In this document: positions 23,121-35,630 of the stretch, one piece after another
Layout of the letters: each line of letters begins with the position of its first letter
Position numbering within the stretch: the stretch's first letter is position 1
Translations under genes and position numbers: made by a program
Assembly (NCBI GenBank): GCA_022828595.1
Contig: JAKGHH010000001.1
Coordinates: 121,098,999 to 121,162,998, forward strand
DNA length: 64,000 bases
Direction: 5' to 3'
From: Nelumbo lutea
Taxonomy: Eukaryota > Streptophyta > Magnoliopsida > Proteales > Nelumbonaceae
The notes under the pieces: generated by a model
Databases searched by the model: none
Told to the model about the DNA's origin: nothing
The model's input: only the letters and a program-made list of their open reading frames with translations

Positions 23121-23740
23121 ATTATAATGTTGAAAAATAAAATCATTAATTAATTTATATTGAAAAATAAAAGATAAATTGGTGTAATTTTGCTAGTAAA
23201 CTACTTAATAAAAATTTAAAATAAGTTTCAAAAAATCTCCATAATTACACAAATGTAATAATTTTTTTAAAAAAATTTCATAAAACTACATTTTCATAAA
23301 ATAATATTTTGGAAACTAAAAGATATAATATTGTACTTTTGGAAAAACTTTGAAAATTTATTTAAAACATATTAAATAATTATTGAAAATTATTGGAATA
23401 TTTTGGAAATTTTAGAAAATTTTATTACATTTGGTAGATTTTGGAAAACTATTGAAAAATGATGTAATTTTCATTGTAAATGATTGAAAATTATTAAAAA
23501 ATAATGAGTATGGGAAAGTGAAAACTATAATTTGAACCAATAATTACACAAATTATTAAAATAAATTAGTATAATATTGGAAAAAGGAAATCATTGATTA
23601 GTTTATATTAGAAAATATAAGATAAACTAGTGTAATTCTATAAGTTACCATTTAAAAAATGTAAATTATTTAATAACAATTTAAAAATAAATTTTCAAAA
23701 CTACACAAATGTAATAAATTTTCATAAATTACATTTTTGA
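23121..23740. repeat. Imperfect direct duplication, about 175 bp per copy
   Basis: The stretch 23121-23295 recurs at about 23569-23740. Shared marks are AATCATTAATTAATTTATAT versus AATCATTGATTAGTTTATAT, then AAGATAAATTGGTGTAATT versus AAGATAAACTAGTGTAATT, and ACACAAATGTAATAA in both. The offset is about 450 bp. It may be an old tandem duplication or the ends of a decayed small element. Confidence 0.5.
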
Positions 23741-23825
23741 AAATTAAAGGCAATTTAGTATACTTTTAGAAATTTACCATGTGGTTGATACTCAGTATAT
23801 CTTTTAGACCAATTTTGTAATCAAA

Positions 23826-24010
23826 TTGAACATTGCGTTGATGGGGAGTGGGTGCTTTGCCTTGAACTTGCCCAACATTGGGGGCGAGGTGGGGAAATTT
23901 GAGGATTCCCCATCCCTAATGGGAAGTGGGTGCCTTGCCCTGAACCCGCCTAACATTGGGGACAGGGATGGGGTGCCCCACCCCGAACTCGCCCTATTGC
24001 GAATCCTATA
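23826..24010. repeat. GC-rich repeat with two 50-bp internal units
   Basis: GTGGGTGCTTTGCCTTGAAC...CAACATTGGGG (23848-23882) recurs as GTGGGTGCCTTGCCCTGAAC...TAACATTGGGG (23927-23962). It ends with CCGAACTCGCCCTATTGCGA, which also closes the element at 46053-46522 (CTGAACCCGCCCTATTGCGA). The small open frame over it (MGSGCFALNLPNIG twice) reflects the DNA repeat and is unlikely to be a gene. Confidence 0.5.
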
Positions 24011-25730
24011 TAATTGTTACTTATAAGTAAAATTAATAAAATTGTTACCTTTTGTAATTATTTTTATTTATTTAAAGTTAATCAAAATATCATTTAAGAA
24101 TAATGAAATAATAACAATTATTAAAATTACTACAAATGATTAATAAAATTAAATTTATCAAAAAATATTTATTCATATTAAATTAACAATAATTATTTTC
24201 TGTAAATTGAAAAATAAAAATATTAAAATTTTAAATATTAATAATATATTTGAATAATTTATTTAATTAATTAATAACAAATTTAGATTATTAATATATT
24301 AATTAATTAATAATAAATAAAATTATATAATCTTTCAGATTTTTCCATACATCACACGGATCCCCACTAATAATAAATATTATAAGAAAGTCATGAGATA
24401 TATAATATATTTGTTTCTTATAATTGATATGGGACAGCCAATCCAGACCGAATAATAAATAGGAACACAAAAACTCCAAACCAAAACCACTCCAGTGGTA
24501 TAAAACCTGAAACTAGAATTGTTATAATCAGCTCAGTCAATTCGGTTGCATCGGATAAACCCGACTCATTGACAGCCTTAGGACTCTAAGGATCTCTAAC
24601 TTTATTATACCATATCCGGTTCCATTGTTAACTCAAAAATTTCAGTTTCAGCCTGAAAATGTTCATTCATTTCATGGACAATTGCAGCCAATTTGGAAAA
24701 TTCCCCTTTGTATTTCATTACTATAGATGATAAATTAAAAAGAAAAACTAGAAATTAACTTCGACATCGCCAATTCATTTCATGGACAAAAAAACATGTT
24801 TACTTATGGCTATAGGTGCAAAAAATCATGTTTATTTAGTTTTGAAGCAGTCTTTCAAATCAAATAGCTAGCTAGGGTGGTTTGGAGGGTGGAGCTGGAG
24901 TTATTATACAAACACCAATTCCATTATTCCAAAATAGGGGGCATTTCCGTTACTAGATTGCCCCCCATGACGTGATAAGTTAGAAAATGGAAAAAGCAAA
25001 AGCAAAACACTTAATCTGAATGGTCCCATTCAGATTGCAGTAATTTATTATTATTACTTTTTGATAAATAAGTATAACACTTTCGTTTTGTAAACCTGTG
25101 TGAATTGAATTGGACTATATCACCATTTTTCGGTTTATAGTATAGAATACAAAATCTTATATTTTTGTATTTCTTTATATGTATTTGCACTGTATATAAT
25201 TGTATTTTTGTACTTTTGCCTAAATTTTGTGGATCAATCCACATCAGTGTGGTTTGAATGATTACAAGGATATTTATCTTACTATCATCCCCACTCTTTA
25301 TAGTATAGAACTATATAGTGTGCTATGGTTTAAACTATGTGGTTTCAGCTTTCAACCACACAATACCTCACCTCACCTCATGACCCACGGTCGATATAAT
25401 GATCAAAATACTAAACACTCTCCAAGTGTAACTGTAACTGGTGAGGTATGTACACTAATTCTATGATGGATAGCAAACGATTTGGACTAAGATCATTCCC
25501 TTTTGGTGGGTAGAAAATTTAATATCAACTAATGGTCACAAACCTTTAGTTAAAAAGACATCGATCATTATATATTTTATATCTATTTCTATGCTACATA
25601 AAGTGAATACTTGCTTTGGTTATCATAAAAGTTAAATCACATATTTAGTAGCATCATATTGTATTCGGGTTTTCACTTTTACTCTTTCATCTTGTACTTG
25701 TATGAATGAAAAATCGACTCTGGATTTCCT
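24011..25730. other. AT-rich intergenic DNA, no gene seen
   Basis: Very AT-rich to 24350, then mixed sequence without coding signal. Confidence 0.55.
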
Positions 25731-25871
25731 GCCCATGAGAACTCTGTTCATATTTATCATAGCCATACATGGAAAATATCTCATCCTCTGTATGGTATTA
25801 TGCAGAGAGAGATGTTCCCAATTCTCAGGGATAGTGTATTGTGGGTAGGCATAGACAGAGTTCTTATGAGC
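25731..25871. mobile_element. Foldback MITE, family with CTACCCACA...ACATCTCC arms
   Basis: The left arm CATGAGAACTCTGTTCATAT...GGAAAATATCTC pairs imperfectly with the right arm GAGATGTTCCCAATTCTC...TGTGGGTAGGCATAGACAGA. The arms share the family signature GGGAACATCTC and CTACCCACA. Confidence 0.55.
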
Positions 25872-26528
25872 AGGAGATATGGAGTCTGGCAAATCATACT
25901 TCTTCCGTTTTTTTATACAATAGAAACCATATAAAGTGGATAACTTCCTTACTTCCCGTGCAAATTATAGAGATAAATCATATATTTATTAGCATCATGT
26001 TTCTTTTTTTTTTTTTTTTCCGAAGTATATTGAGGCAAACCTTTCATTGATTATTCATAATATCTTTGTGGATATAATCAGTGGCAAAAAAATGGACAGA
26101 TTGAATTGGAACAACAGGAACATTTGTTTCTGTATGATTGTATCTGATCGAGTTGCATATGTTCTGTCGTGGTGTCGTCATCATCTCTAGACAAGAAAGT
26201 GTCTAAAATTAAAACGGGAATGTTTTTAGAAAGCAACTTGAATTCAAGAACAAACAAGCAATTGGTGGGCTTCCATAAAGACAATCAGTAATAGATTGAC
26301 AATATGTGTCTCAAACAGCCCATTTGCATAAGAGTTCATTGAATTAGAACTATATTGTATGTTTCCTCCTATTGACTCCACTTATTCATAATTAACTCCC
26401 ACTATTAATAGTTGTTAGATCCATTTAAATTTTATAATTTAAATAACATCATTCTCACATTAAAAGTATATGTTGTTGACAAGGTTTGTACCAAGTTTAA
26501 AATATTCTCATCACTATATTGCTATTTT
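25872..26528. other. Intergenic, no gene seen
   Basis: AT-rich spacer with a 16-T run near 26005-26020. Confidence 0.5.
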
Positions 26529-26650
26529 AACCTATTAAGGCTCCGTTCGCTTTTCAGTAAGTTATTTATCCTGGTAAATGCAGTTATTTGGATAAATTTT
26601 TCTTAGGATACACTTATCCGAATAAGTGCATTTACCCATATTCTTTTATT
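26529..26650. repeat. MITE end shared with 57681-57755
   Basis: GGCTCCGTTCGCTTTTCAGT followed by TTATTTATCCTGGTAAATGC. The inverse occurs at 57686-57751 (GCATTTACCCAGATAAATAA...CGAAAAACGAACGAGACC). Same family, opposite orientation. Confidence 0.5.
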
Positions 26651-26869
26651 TTTCATGTAAATAAAGCAATGACCATTTTATTTCTCATGTAATTAATATT
26701 TATATGTTTGAATGTGTTACTGGTCCCATGAATGACATTTCACATGTATGTAAAAGTGATCCACAAGTGTGTTTATCAAACAGTCTTTTAATCTCTGTAA
26801 CTTTTGAAAAGATGTTTGAAAAATATTGCAACCAAATGATCTTTGGTTTTTAAAGATCTATCTATGAAA

Positions 26870-29800
26870 AGATCCATGGATCAACAAATATATTGATGTA
26901 CCAACCATCACCCATAAGCCACCGAGCTCCCTTGCGGATGGATATCTTCCCTACAACACAGAAAAGATTCACCACCGTTTAAATATTTTGAGTGCAATAC
27001 TTGCGCCCATAATTCAGTATCTGCCCTTAAGAATCTCAACCGAGTTTCATTACCATGGCTTTATATTTTAGTTCCACATTTCTCACTCCAAGATCCCTTC
27101 CTCACCAATTATAAAGATGAATAGACTGTTTATCCTCCATATCACCCCCACCAAAAATCTCATTCCATGTTCATGATGTCTAAGCAACATTTTTGGAAAA
27201 TAAATGTGTAGTAGACATAAAATAAGAGGGGATTGCTTCTGCAGTGCTTTTCAAAAGAATGGTTCTACCTATGTAGGAGAGGTACTTACCCTTCTAGCCC
27301 ATGAGCTTGGACTTCACTTTTTGAACCATCATCTTGCCTTCCTCCTTCCCATTTCTGTCGTTAAACAAATAACATCCAACATACTTGTCATTTCCATTCA
27401 TAGGTTAGAGAAGAAAGTAACAACTTTCTCTTTCTCTTGTGGATATTCTTACTAAACCAAATGGAAGACTTGTCAAAGTGAGAATTTGGATGATATGCTC
27501 TTCACTGTTTGTGCATTGGAATCCACACTCTCCCCCAAAATCAAAATACCATCTACAAACATGAGATGAAATAATTTGCAACCCGCCAAACCCATTTCAA
27601 TGCCATGGAGCAAGAGTGTTGAACATGTAAAAACATCCAAGAAAGGACATTCATGCCTAAAATGAACAAGCACGGAGAAAGAGGGTAGCCTCAGTAAATC
27701 CCTCTTTGGGTATGAAGAGGCCTTGAAGGAAATCCATTAATTAGGACAAACAACATCCCGCCAACTTGCAGAAAAGGTCCAAGAAGCCCTACAACTTTAG
27801 TACGTGAAGGATGAAATTCCATTCAATCTTATCATAGGCCTTCGACAACTCCAATTTTCAGATGAATCCACATAACTGTCTTTCTTGCTTTATTTTTAGA
27901 GAATGTACCATCTCAGTTGATATGACTCTACTGTCAATGATTTATTGGCCAGGTACGAAGGCATTGTGAAGAGGAAAATCACATTAATTTGTTGTATCCC
28001 ATTTGGATTCTGTCACAAGTGTTGAATGAAATTGACCAAATCTGCTCCAAGAGTACTCCAACATGTTTTGATAAAAAAATTGCGTGAATCCCATATGGTT
28101 TAGGCAATTTTAAGGCACCAATATCGAACAAAACTGATTTCACTTCTTCAACGGAAGGGATTGTAGTGAGCATGGTATTGTCATCAGCTGAAACATCCAC
28201 GGGTGCAAACTCACTTCCAAGGTCCTGTAATGATGAGTTAGTAGAGGAGAATAAACAATTAAAATACTCACAAATGGAATTTGCAATCTCTTTTCGGTCC
28301 AACGTCCACAGGCCATTTAACTCTTTAAGCAATCAATTGAATTCTTCCTCCATATATTTCAAAGCAAATCTGTGAAGGAAGTTGGTATTCCAATCACCAC
28401 TTTCGAGCCAATTGCATCTTGCTCATTGCTTCCAATAAAGCTCCTCAAGTTCCAATCAGCTTTCTAGTTCCCCAAGTAGATGCCTCTCTTTTGCAATGTT
28501 GCTATTTATTTGAATACCTGATTGTAAAGATTCAATCTGTTCCAAAATTTCTTTGCTCCATTTCCTAAAATTTCCTTGTTTTTGTCTTCCCCAATTTGAA
28601 ATGTGAACTTTACATTTGTTGCATTTATCTATTAAATAGTGTATTTTTTGGCTCCAATCAAATTGATATACATAAACATTTATAATGAATAAAATTCATT
28701 ATCGTTTCATGCTCATATTGGTATGTTTTCTATGAATTATTTCTTAAATTGGGCATTTAAGAGATTCATGTTAGTTTAGAATGTTTTTAGCCATTTGATA
28801 GACTTAGGGAGTTTTATCCTAACAAGATTGACATTGGTGTGTTGCCAAATAGTTGGAGCAACTTGTCTTATCTGTTAGGGTTAGACCTTAAGCACAGCCA
28901 ATGGGTGTTTACAAGAAGTATTAAACCCAGACCAATTCTAGTTATGCCCTAGACATTGGAGATAGATGAACAAAACTCGAAAGTTGCACTTTACCCCAAA
29001 CTTGATTATTATACTACACTAGGTGTTAGACTGAACTATCTCTGATATGCCAACCAGTGAGATCCACCAAGGGTCAAATACTTGGATATGTTGGGATAGT
29101 TTGTGAATTTACCTAAGCGAGTGATCATAGTGATAGGATTGGCCCCTTTGTCAGACAAAGTGGATATCATGACTTACATTCTCTTTGATGGAAACCTAAA
29201 CTGTCGACAGTGGATTTCAACTTTATTTGAAATTTGATTTACAAAATATATATTATTATATCATCTTATTTTATGAAAAAGGTTTACAAAATGTTTTAAT
29301 CCTGTAATCCATCTGAATAGAGAGTGTGACAGTACATCTTACAATTAACGGAGAGGTCCTTCCTTATGGGTAGTATTTTGATGATTATGAATCAAGAAAT
29401 TAAGTGTAAAAGACCATTATAAAGTTCATTACTTGATAGGATTTATCTCATATAAACTCATTATCCTTGTGTCTTTATAAGGTGGCCGAATCCAAAGATC
29501 ATTTACGTGTAAATATTGGGCCCAAACTGAGGCCAAGCTTATTGAATTAGGGCTTTACTGCCTTGAGTAGTGATTTCAGCCTAACCTCTTTCAGAGGTAG
29601 ACCCAAACCTTTATGGACTTGTGTGAGACCTTTGTGGGGTCCCACGCCATACAGTATTTAGGCCCAAAGTGGCCATGCAACACTTAGGGAAATAAGCCAC
29701 TAGAGATAATGTGATTAGTTAAGTTGTCATGTGATTTGGGTTGAAATTGGGTATGGATCTAGGTATGGAGCACCTATCCTCTTAAGAGGATAATGATTAC

Positions 29801-31400
29801 CAATTAAAAATAGAGTTATGATACAAATTTGATTTGGATAAACTCCTAATTAGATAAGGAAAGTGCTCTATATAAAGGAGAAAGAGGGGAGAGTCCAATT
29901 CAACTAATTCTCTCGACTTTCTTGTTCTCTCCTCTTGTCCTCTCCTCTTGTCCTTGCCTCCTAAATACCCTAGCACGACCTATTCATTGCAACAACTGAT
30001 TTTTATTAGTTTTTCAACTTTTTTCTTACAAGAAAAATATTAGGGAAATCATGATCACAAATCCCATTCGATCCAAGCAAGTTGGATAGTAGTTTCGTTG
30101 AAATAGTGTTATTGAATTGGCTTCTCATACACATTGCACCATCTTCAGTTAGAGGCTGGTTTTGGGACTAATATTAGGTGTGAACTACCACTCTAAGATC
30201 TATGATCTATGGAATCTATATTAGGTATAATCAATTTGGATTTTCGTTTCAAATCTGGTTCAATTCAGTGCAAGATCGATAAAAAAATTTCAGATTTCAA
30301 ATTCACTAGTAAATCGGTTCTCGAGTTGGGTTAGAAATTTTTTGAAAAATCACCCAGCCATCAAGCATGGTTTGGTCATTCATAATCTGGTTTCTAACCC
30401 TTCCAATATTATCAATAAAGGAGCCTCCACTACTATCCCACACTTAATTCATTTCGTCAAAGAAACCCTGTTCAGACATCCAAGTGGCCTTGAATATGTA
30501 AGTTTTATGTCCCCTTCTTGTTTTTGAAGTTGATAAAATGATTGGCCCGTGGTCAATACCTACCACTAGGAGGTGATGAACCCAAGCGGAGGTAAAAAAT
30601 GCTATCTAGCCTTGAGTGCAAATAGCTCGATTAAGACACTATCTCACTAGCTCTCTTGTGCTCCTTTTGTTGGACCTTGTAAGTCTGTTACCTTAAAAAC
30701 CAAGATTAAGAAGGTAAAGAGATGTCATGGATTTAAAAGCCCAAAACATTGAGAAATTGTAAAAGCATGGCCACCTTCCTTTTCATTGACTTGAACTAGG
30801 TCGTTTAGATCGCCAATGATAATCCTTTCATAAGTTAGGCGACTACAAATAGAGTGAATTTTTTCCCATAATTCTTGTCTATATTGAGAGTGAGGGTGTT
30901 TGTATAAGAAGACAATGGACCAACAAAAAGATACTAGTTTGTTATAAATAGTGAGAACGGAATAATGCCAAGTTTTGAAATTAACTACCACGTGGATAGA
31001 TTTTTCCCAACCAAGCCACAGACCATGCACCACTACAACTAATACTTTCAACTATCTCAAAATCGAAATCAGGAAATCTTCTAAGATTTTTCTTTTTGGA
31101 TTTTTCCAGGCTACATCTAGTCTCAACAATGAAAATCACTTGTAGTTTATTTTCTCATAAGAGTCTTTGCATATGTCAAATTGTTGAGTATAGGATTAGG
31201 GCGGCGTCGATTGTGAGTGTAAGGTTTACATTTGATGTCCTTTGTATAGCGTACCTTGTGGTAAGACATAAGTTTCTTCTTCAGTCTATCGTCCACTTTA
31301 GCTTCAATTCTTCCTTCGATATTAGTCTTCAAGGAATAGGAGTCTATGTCGTGGCCTATCTGACTACAAAAGGCGTGTAGAAGTGTGGCAATCATTCATA
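26870..31400 (-). mobile_element. L1-type LINE ORF2, broken and interrupted
   Basis: Read leftward, the domains appear in the right order. Endonuclease: 31050-31190 (VIFIVETRCSLEKSKKKN) and 30725-31051 (HSQYRQELWEKI, RIIIGDLNDL, the IGDFNE-type metal site). The linker follows to about 30340. RT begins at 28340-28640 (NWGRQKQGNFRKWSKEILEQ), then 27979-28332 (LTTIPSVEEVKSVLFDIGAL). Palm motif: 27473-27673 (LFHLMFVDGILILGES). After the palm: about 26990-27440 (GWKGKYL, DMEDKQSIHLYNW). It needs several frameshifts and has stops. About 1.65 kb of unrelated DNA sits between linker and RT. The palm motif normally ends in ADD; here it is VDG, so a catalytic Asp is lost. Confidence 0.85.
28690..30330. 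mobile_element. Unidentified insertion inside the LINE, LTR-like features
   Basis: The LINE reading is colinear on both sides, so this block came later or replaced LINE sequence. It contains TGTTAGGGTTAG near 28875 and a promoter-like CTCTATATAAAGGAGAAAGAGG near 29867, then a CT-rich leader-like run (TCTCTCCTCTTGTCC). A solo or degenerate LTR, or a TRIM element, would fit. I could not define the ends or a target duplication. Confidence 0.35.
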
Positions 31401-31568
31401 GTAGTCAATGATCTCACTACTAAGAAAGGTTTAGGGACATTGTTAACTAGAGCTTTGTATGCATCCATCTCTACTTTAATCCTAGGGAATTCATTCCATC
31501 TTTCTACCTCTTTCGGTTGCCCATCTCGCTTGCTATTGACATACCCACTACTACTGTAAAGTATTCAA

Positions 31569-34164
31569 CTAGTAGCCCATACAACCACACCTGATGTAGG
31601 TGCATGTGGCCTGGCCCAATAGAGAGCCTGCACGTGTTTGGCGGAGGCGTTCAAAGCGGACCCAGTCAGGGTGCACACACAACAGAGCTCGATGGGCATT
31701 TCGGGACCAATGGCGTAGAGTCACCTGGCGACCTCGGATGACCGCACCCCTCGGATGACATAGCATTTGCGAGACTCGAGCTGGTCGCCCGCACTACCCC
31801 CACACCAAAGTCTATAGGGAACTTCATTGCCAGATGATAGGTGGAGACCACCACCTGGAGAACATGGGTGATCGGCCGACCTATTATGGCATTGTATGGG
31901 GAGGGGGTCGCGACCACTAGGAAGTCGTGGTTGAGTCTGACTACGCAGGGCCATGTGTCGACTTCCACAGGTATTGTTACCTTTCCAAGGGGCCGGACTT
32001 CTTCTCTGCTGAAGCCCACCAAAGAAGTGTTTGTGGGCTTCAAGTCACTTCTCTACAACTGAATCTGGTCGAACGCGGCTTTGAAGAGAATATCTGTCGA
32101 GCTGCTCGAGTCAACGAGTACGCGCCTCACCTCGAAGTCGTTGATCCTCAGCTTTATCACAAGCACGTCATCGTGCGGGTAGTGGACCCCTTGCGCATCA
32201 TCCTCCATGAAGAAAAATGGCTCTTCTGTTCTCAGCCGCTTTGGAGGATTCTGTTCTTCCTGGGTAGTTTCACAAATTGACGTCCGAGCTGCTGCTGAAG
32301 TACAACCCGCGACGACTAAGCCTCCCACTATCGCGTGGATGGTGCCCTGAAATGGCCTCTCTTCTGGAGGCTGCCTCTGTGACTGTTTCGGTCGGCCTGC
32401 TGCTGGACTCGGGAGTATCCTTACCGTACTCCCCTTGCCGACCTGTTTTATTATTATTATTATTGCTATTTTGTACAAAGTTCCTTAAATATCCGCGACG
32501 GATGAGTTCCTCAATCTCGTCGCGGAGGTTTTTACAATTTTCAGTACTATGACCATGATCTTTGTGAAAACTGCAGTATAGATTCTTATTTCTTTCATTG
32601 GGATAACGAAGCGTCCTTGGTCGCCGTCAGGATTTTGGCTCGCTTTGCGTTTAGTGGGGTGTAATCAGTTCGGTCCACTACTGGAGTTCGGAACCACTGA
32701 CCTGACTTTGCCCCCCGAGCTGCATCTTTTTTCTTTCGGCCGTCCCCTTGGCCGGAAGGCTATCCTTCCCTTTTCCTCTTCTCGGGCTCGCCTTCGCCCT
32801 TTTGGTTGATCTCTTCCTCCTTGGCTATAAACCTGTCCGCGAGCTTAAGGAATTCGGTTATGGTTGTTGGTTGGTTGACGACCATGTGCCACTTGAACTC
32901 TTTATGCATCACGCCTTTCTTGGCTGCTACGAGGTGCAGGACGTGGTCCAGGTGCGGTATCTGCATGGAAGCATCGTTGAACCGCTTGATATAGCTCCGG
33001 ATGGACTCTCCCTCTCTCTGCACTATGTTGAGGAGGCTTTCTTCAGTTCGCAGGCACCGCTTGCTGGTGACGAAGTGGGTGCCAGGTTCCGGTACCATGT
33101 GCGGGCTACTCCTCTGAAAGCGGTGGAGAAGGCCACACACATGCATGACTCACTGGCTCTCGCCAGGTGCATCTGCGACTAGAAGGCATCTACATGATCA
33201 TTTGGGTCAAACGACCCATCATACTTGTCAAGAGGGGGGAGCTTGAAGTCTTTAGGCATTGGGACTGCCAGGAGTTCGGAAGACAGGAGGATGGAACTGA
33301 AAGGAGGGGAGCCTTGACTTCGCCTGAGCTTACCTCTTCTTTGCCCTCGAGCTCGGGCAGGTCATGGGTGACAGACCGGCGAGCTCGGCGGTGGCGTCTT
33401 TGCTTCTTGGCGGGCTCGGCATTTGTGCTGCTCACCTCCATGCTGTCAGGAATGGTTTGTGCAGGAAGTAGCTCGGGTCACTGGTGATGGCTGTGGACAA
33501 AGGGATCCTGCTTGGAGTCTGCAACCAGGATCTCAAACCGGTTCCCAAGAAGCGGGGTTTCAAACTTCGACTGCCGAGGTGATGTAGACCTGGCGAGCTA
33601 GGGTCCTCCTGACCTGACTGCCCGCGGCGAGACCGGGGTAGCCGGTCTCTCTTGTCTACCGCGAGAGGAGGCCTATCTCTTAGGAGGGTTTTGGGAGGCT
33701 TCTCCTTGGCAAGAGGGGCGTTCGTCCTAGTGGCAAGACCTAGCTCGTTGTGAGGCTGGGTGTCGAGGCGGGAGCTATGGCTGCTGAAGCTGAGGTTGAG
33801 GCAGCTGGGGGAACTACTGCTGGTAGTGGTACTGGGAGACGTGGTGCAACACTTGCTGCTGATAAAGTTGGTGTTGCTGGAGTTGCTGCATTTGGGCTTG
33901 CATGGCCCGCATGCACTGCATCAGATCGTCGAGCTGGGTCTGGCTGGTCGCTGGAGGGATGACAGTTGGTTCAGCAAAGGTCATTTCGACCGAGGGAAGA
34001 AGGGGAACACCGACAGGCGCCGTTGTTTGTGGCATGTTCAGGTTGGGGACTCCATCCACCGAGAGGGGAATGGTGAACTGCCTAATGCAGACCGTGGGAA
34101 CCTGGGGTTGTTCCCTGGCGTTATCCATCTCTATGTTGCGTCCGATATTGCTTGAGGAAGCCAT
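31569..34164 (-). pseudogene. Tat-lineage Ty3 gag-protease, frameshifted
   Basis: Read leftward from the ATG at 34162-34164. First is a Gln-rich N-terminus (33814-34164), ending at TAG 33814-33816 right after a run of Gln. Next comes a basic linker (33190-33441). The retrotransposon Gag core follows at 32760-33146 (NIVQREGESIRSYIKRFNDA, then HMVVNQPTTITEFLKLADRF). A Cys/His-type motif lies near 32480-32560 in a broken frame. The protease is at 32053-32478 and 31666-32043 (RVLVDSSSSTDILF, then PYNAIIGRPITHVLQVVVST). The family normally has VLVDSGSSADILF, so the catalytic Gly is replaced by Ser. Sequence ends near 31569 after protease; RT, RNase H and integrase are missing. It abuts or interrupts the LINE on its left. 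Confidence 0.88.
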
Positions 34165-34225
34165 GAGTGTTGAGTTTTCAAGGAAGAGAGAACTGTGAAG
34201 GTTTAGAGAAAAGCTTTTTGAAGCG

Positions 34226-34243
34226 TTCCCACAGACGGCGCCA
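34226..34243 (-). other. Primer-binding site of the Tat element
   Basis: The minus strand reads TGGCGCCGTCTGTGGGAA, a sequence characteristic of Tat-lineage plant elements; its first nine bases fit the 3' end of tRNA-Asp. It sits two bases inside the LTR end and 62 bp before the gag start. Confidence 0.88.
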
Positions 34244-34245
34244 AA

Positions 34246-35026
34246 TGATGGTGCGCAATCTGGTCACTCCTAGCTGGCACTTACGTGGCTCCTAGAAGGT
34301 ACCTGAGATGGAGAAGAAGAAGAATCCCCGGGGCCTTGCCAGTGGAAACACTCCGATGCTTAAGTTAGTATTTTGTAGGAGAAGCGAGGAGAAGATGAAG
34401 GCTAAGAGTGCAGATAGCGCAAGTGCTAGAAGATCATACCTCTCTTCCTTGATAATAGGCTCCTTATAACAGAAATCCATTGCATCCAGCCCACTAGCCT
34501 CTGACAGGGTAGGTATAACCGCCAGTGTCAACCTGCCGCTGCCATTACTGGTAGGGACTGAGGTGGCACGCGCGGGCAGCTGTTGTAAGCTGCCATTGCC
34601 GGGTACGAAGCTGGCAAGTGCGCCCTGCCTTCCAGAGACGGCAAGGAGAATGCCGCCAGGAAGGGGGAAAGTCGCCTGGCGAGGTGTCAAGTGGGCCCTC
34701 CTTCTTGCAGCTTACTGTGTTGTCGTATACCGGGCTGCCTTGGGCAGGTCCGTCCCAGCCTCGAAGTACCGAGGTGCTCCCTCCTTGGTGGGGGAAAGCT
34801 CGAGGCTCCCTAGGGGGAGCCCAGGCTCTCTAAGCTAGGCGAGAGTCTAAGTTATCGAGGTATTAGTCCTCGGTGAGTTGCTTGACTCGCCGAGTTGCCA
34901 GCCCTTGACTCGGCGTGTCCCTCCCGTCGAGTCGAGGTTACGTTGTCAGGTTGAGTTGTTCACCAAGCCAGGTTACACGCATGTGTCCTTGGGCCACGGG
35001 GTTAGGCCAAATCATCCTCCATGTCA
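34246..35026 (-). repeat. 5' LTR of the Tat element (about 781 bp)
   Basis: On the minus strand it would start TGACATGGAGG and ends GCGCACCATCA next to the PBS. The inner end is secure. The outer end is chosen from the TG terminus and is less certain. TTATAAGGAGCC (minus, about 34470) is a TATA box candidate. The plus-strand frames over it show no domain. ATGGG (35027-35031) would be the target duplication. Confidence 0.7.
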
Positions 35027-35630
35027 ATGGGGGTGTGAAATTTTTGAATTTTGTTCCTCTCTAATTATAAGGATAGAAATGTAATTTGAACAATTATGTT
35101 TATACTCACTCAAATCCTTTTGATTAATTAGTCTTATATATTTAAGGTATTATTTCCTATCAACATTCATTGAATCTAATTATTGACTATCAATATTCAT
35201 TGAATCCCTTTTGTCCTCATTCAATTCCCTCTCATTAAATCTTGTATTTAGGATATTAACTCCCATTCTCTCATTGAATTCTACATAAGTAATCATATTA
35301 AATAAGTGTGATAAAGAATAATTGTTTTCATTGATAGTAGAAATAAAATTCAAATTTAGAATGAACTTCAAAATAGAATTGTTTTCCTATTTGGTGCCAA
35401 GTAACAATTCAACCTTTTGGGTTAGTCACAATTACATAATAATAAAAATAAAAGAAATGAAAACAGACAAAAGGAAAAAAAATACCAATTTGACATATCT
35501 CTATATTCATTATATTAAACAAAAATAAGTGTGACAAATCAGAATTATTTTTATAAACATAGAAATATAAAATAAAATTTAGAAAATTTGGAGACATTAT
35601 TTTCTATCATCATCATAAAAAAAAATTAAG
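35027..35630. other. AT-rich intergenic DNA, no gene seen
   Basis: Repeats of TATTCATTGAATC near 35163-35205 and AT-rich text with no coding signal. Confidence 0.5.

Noticed and set aside
23826..24026. Small frame with repeated MGSGCFALNLPNIG
   Set aside because: The peptide repeat is a direct consequence of a DNA repeat shared with a MITE-like element at 46 kb.
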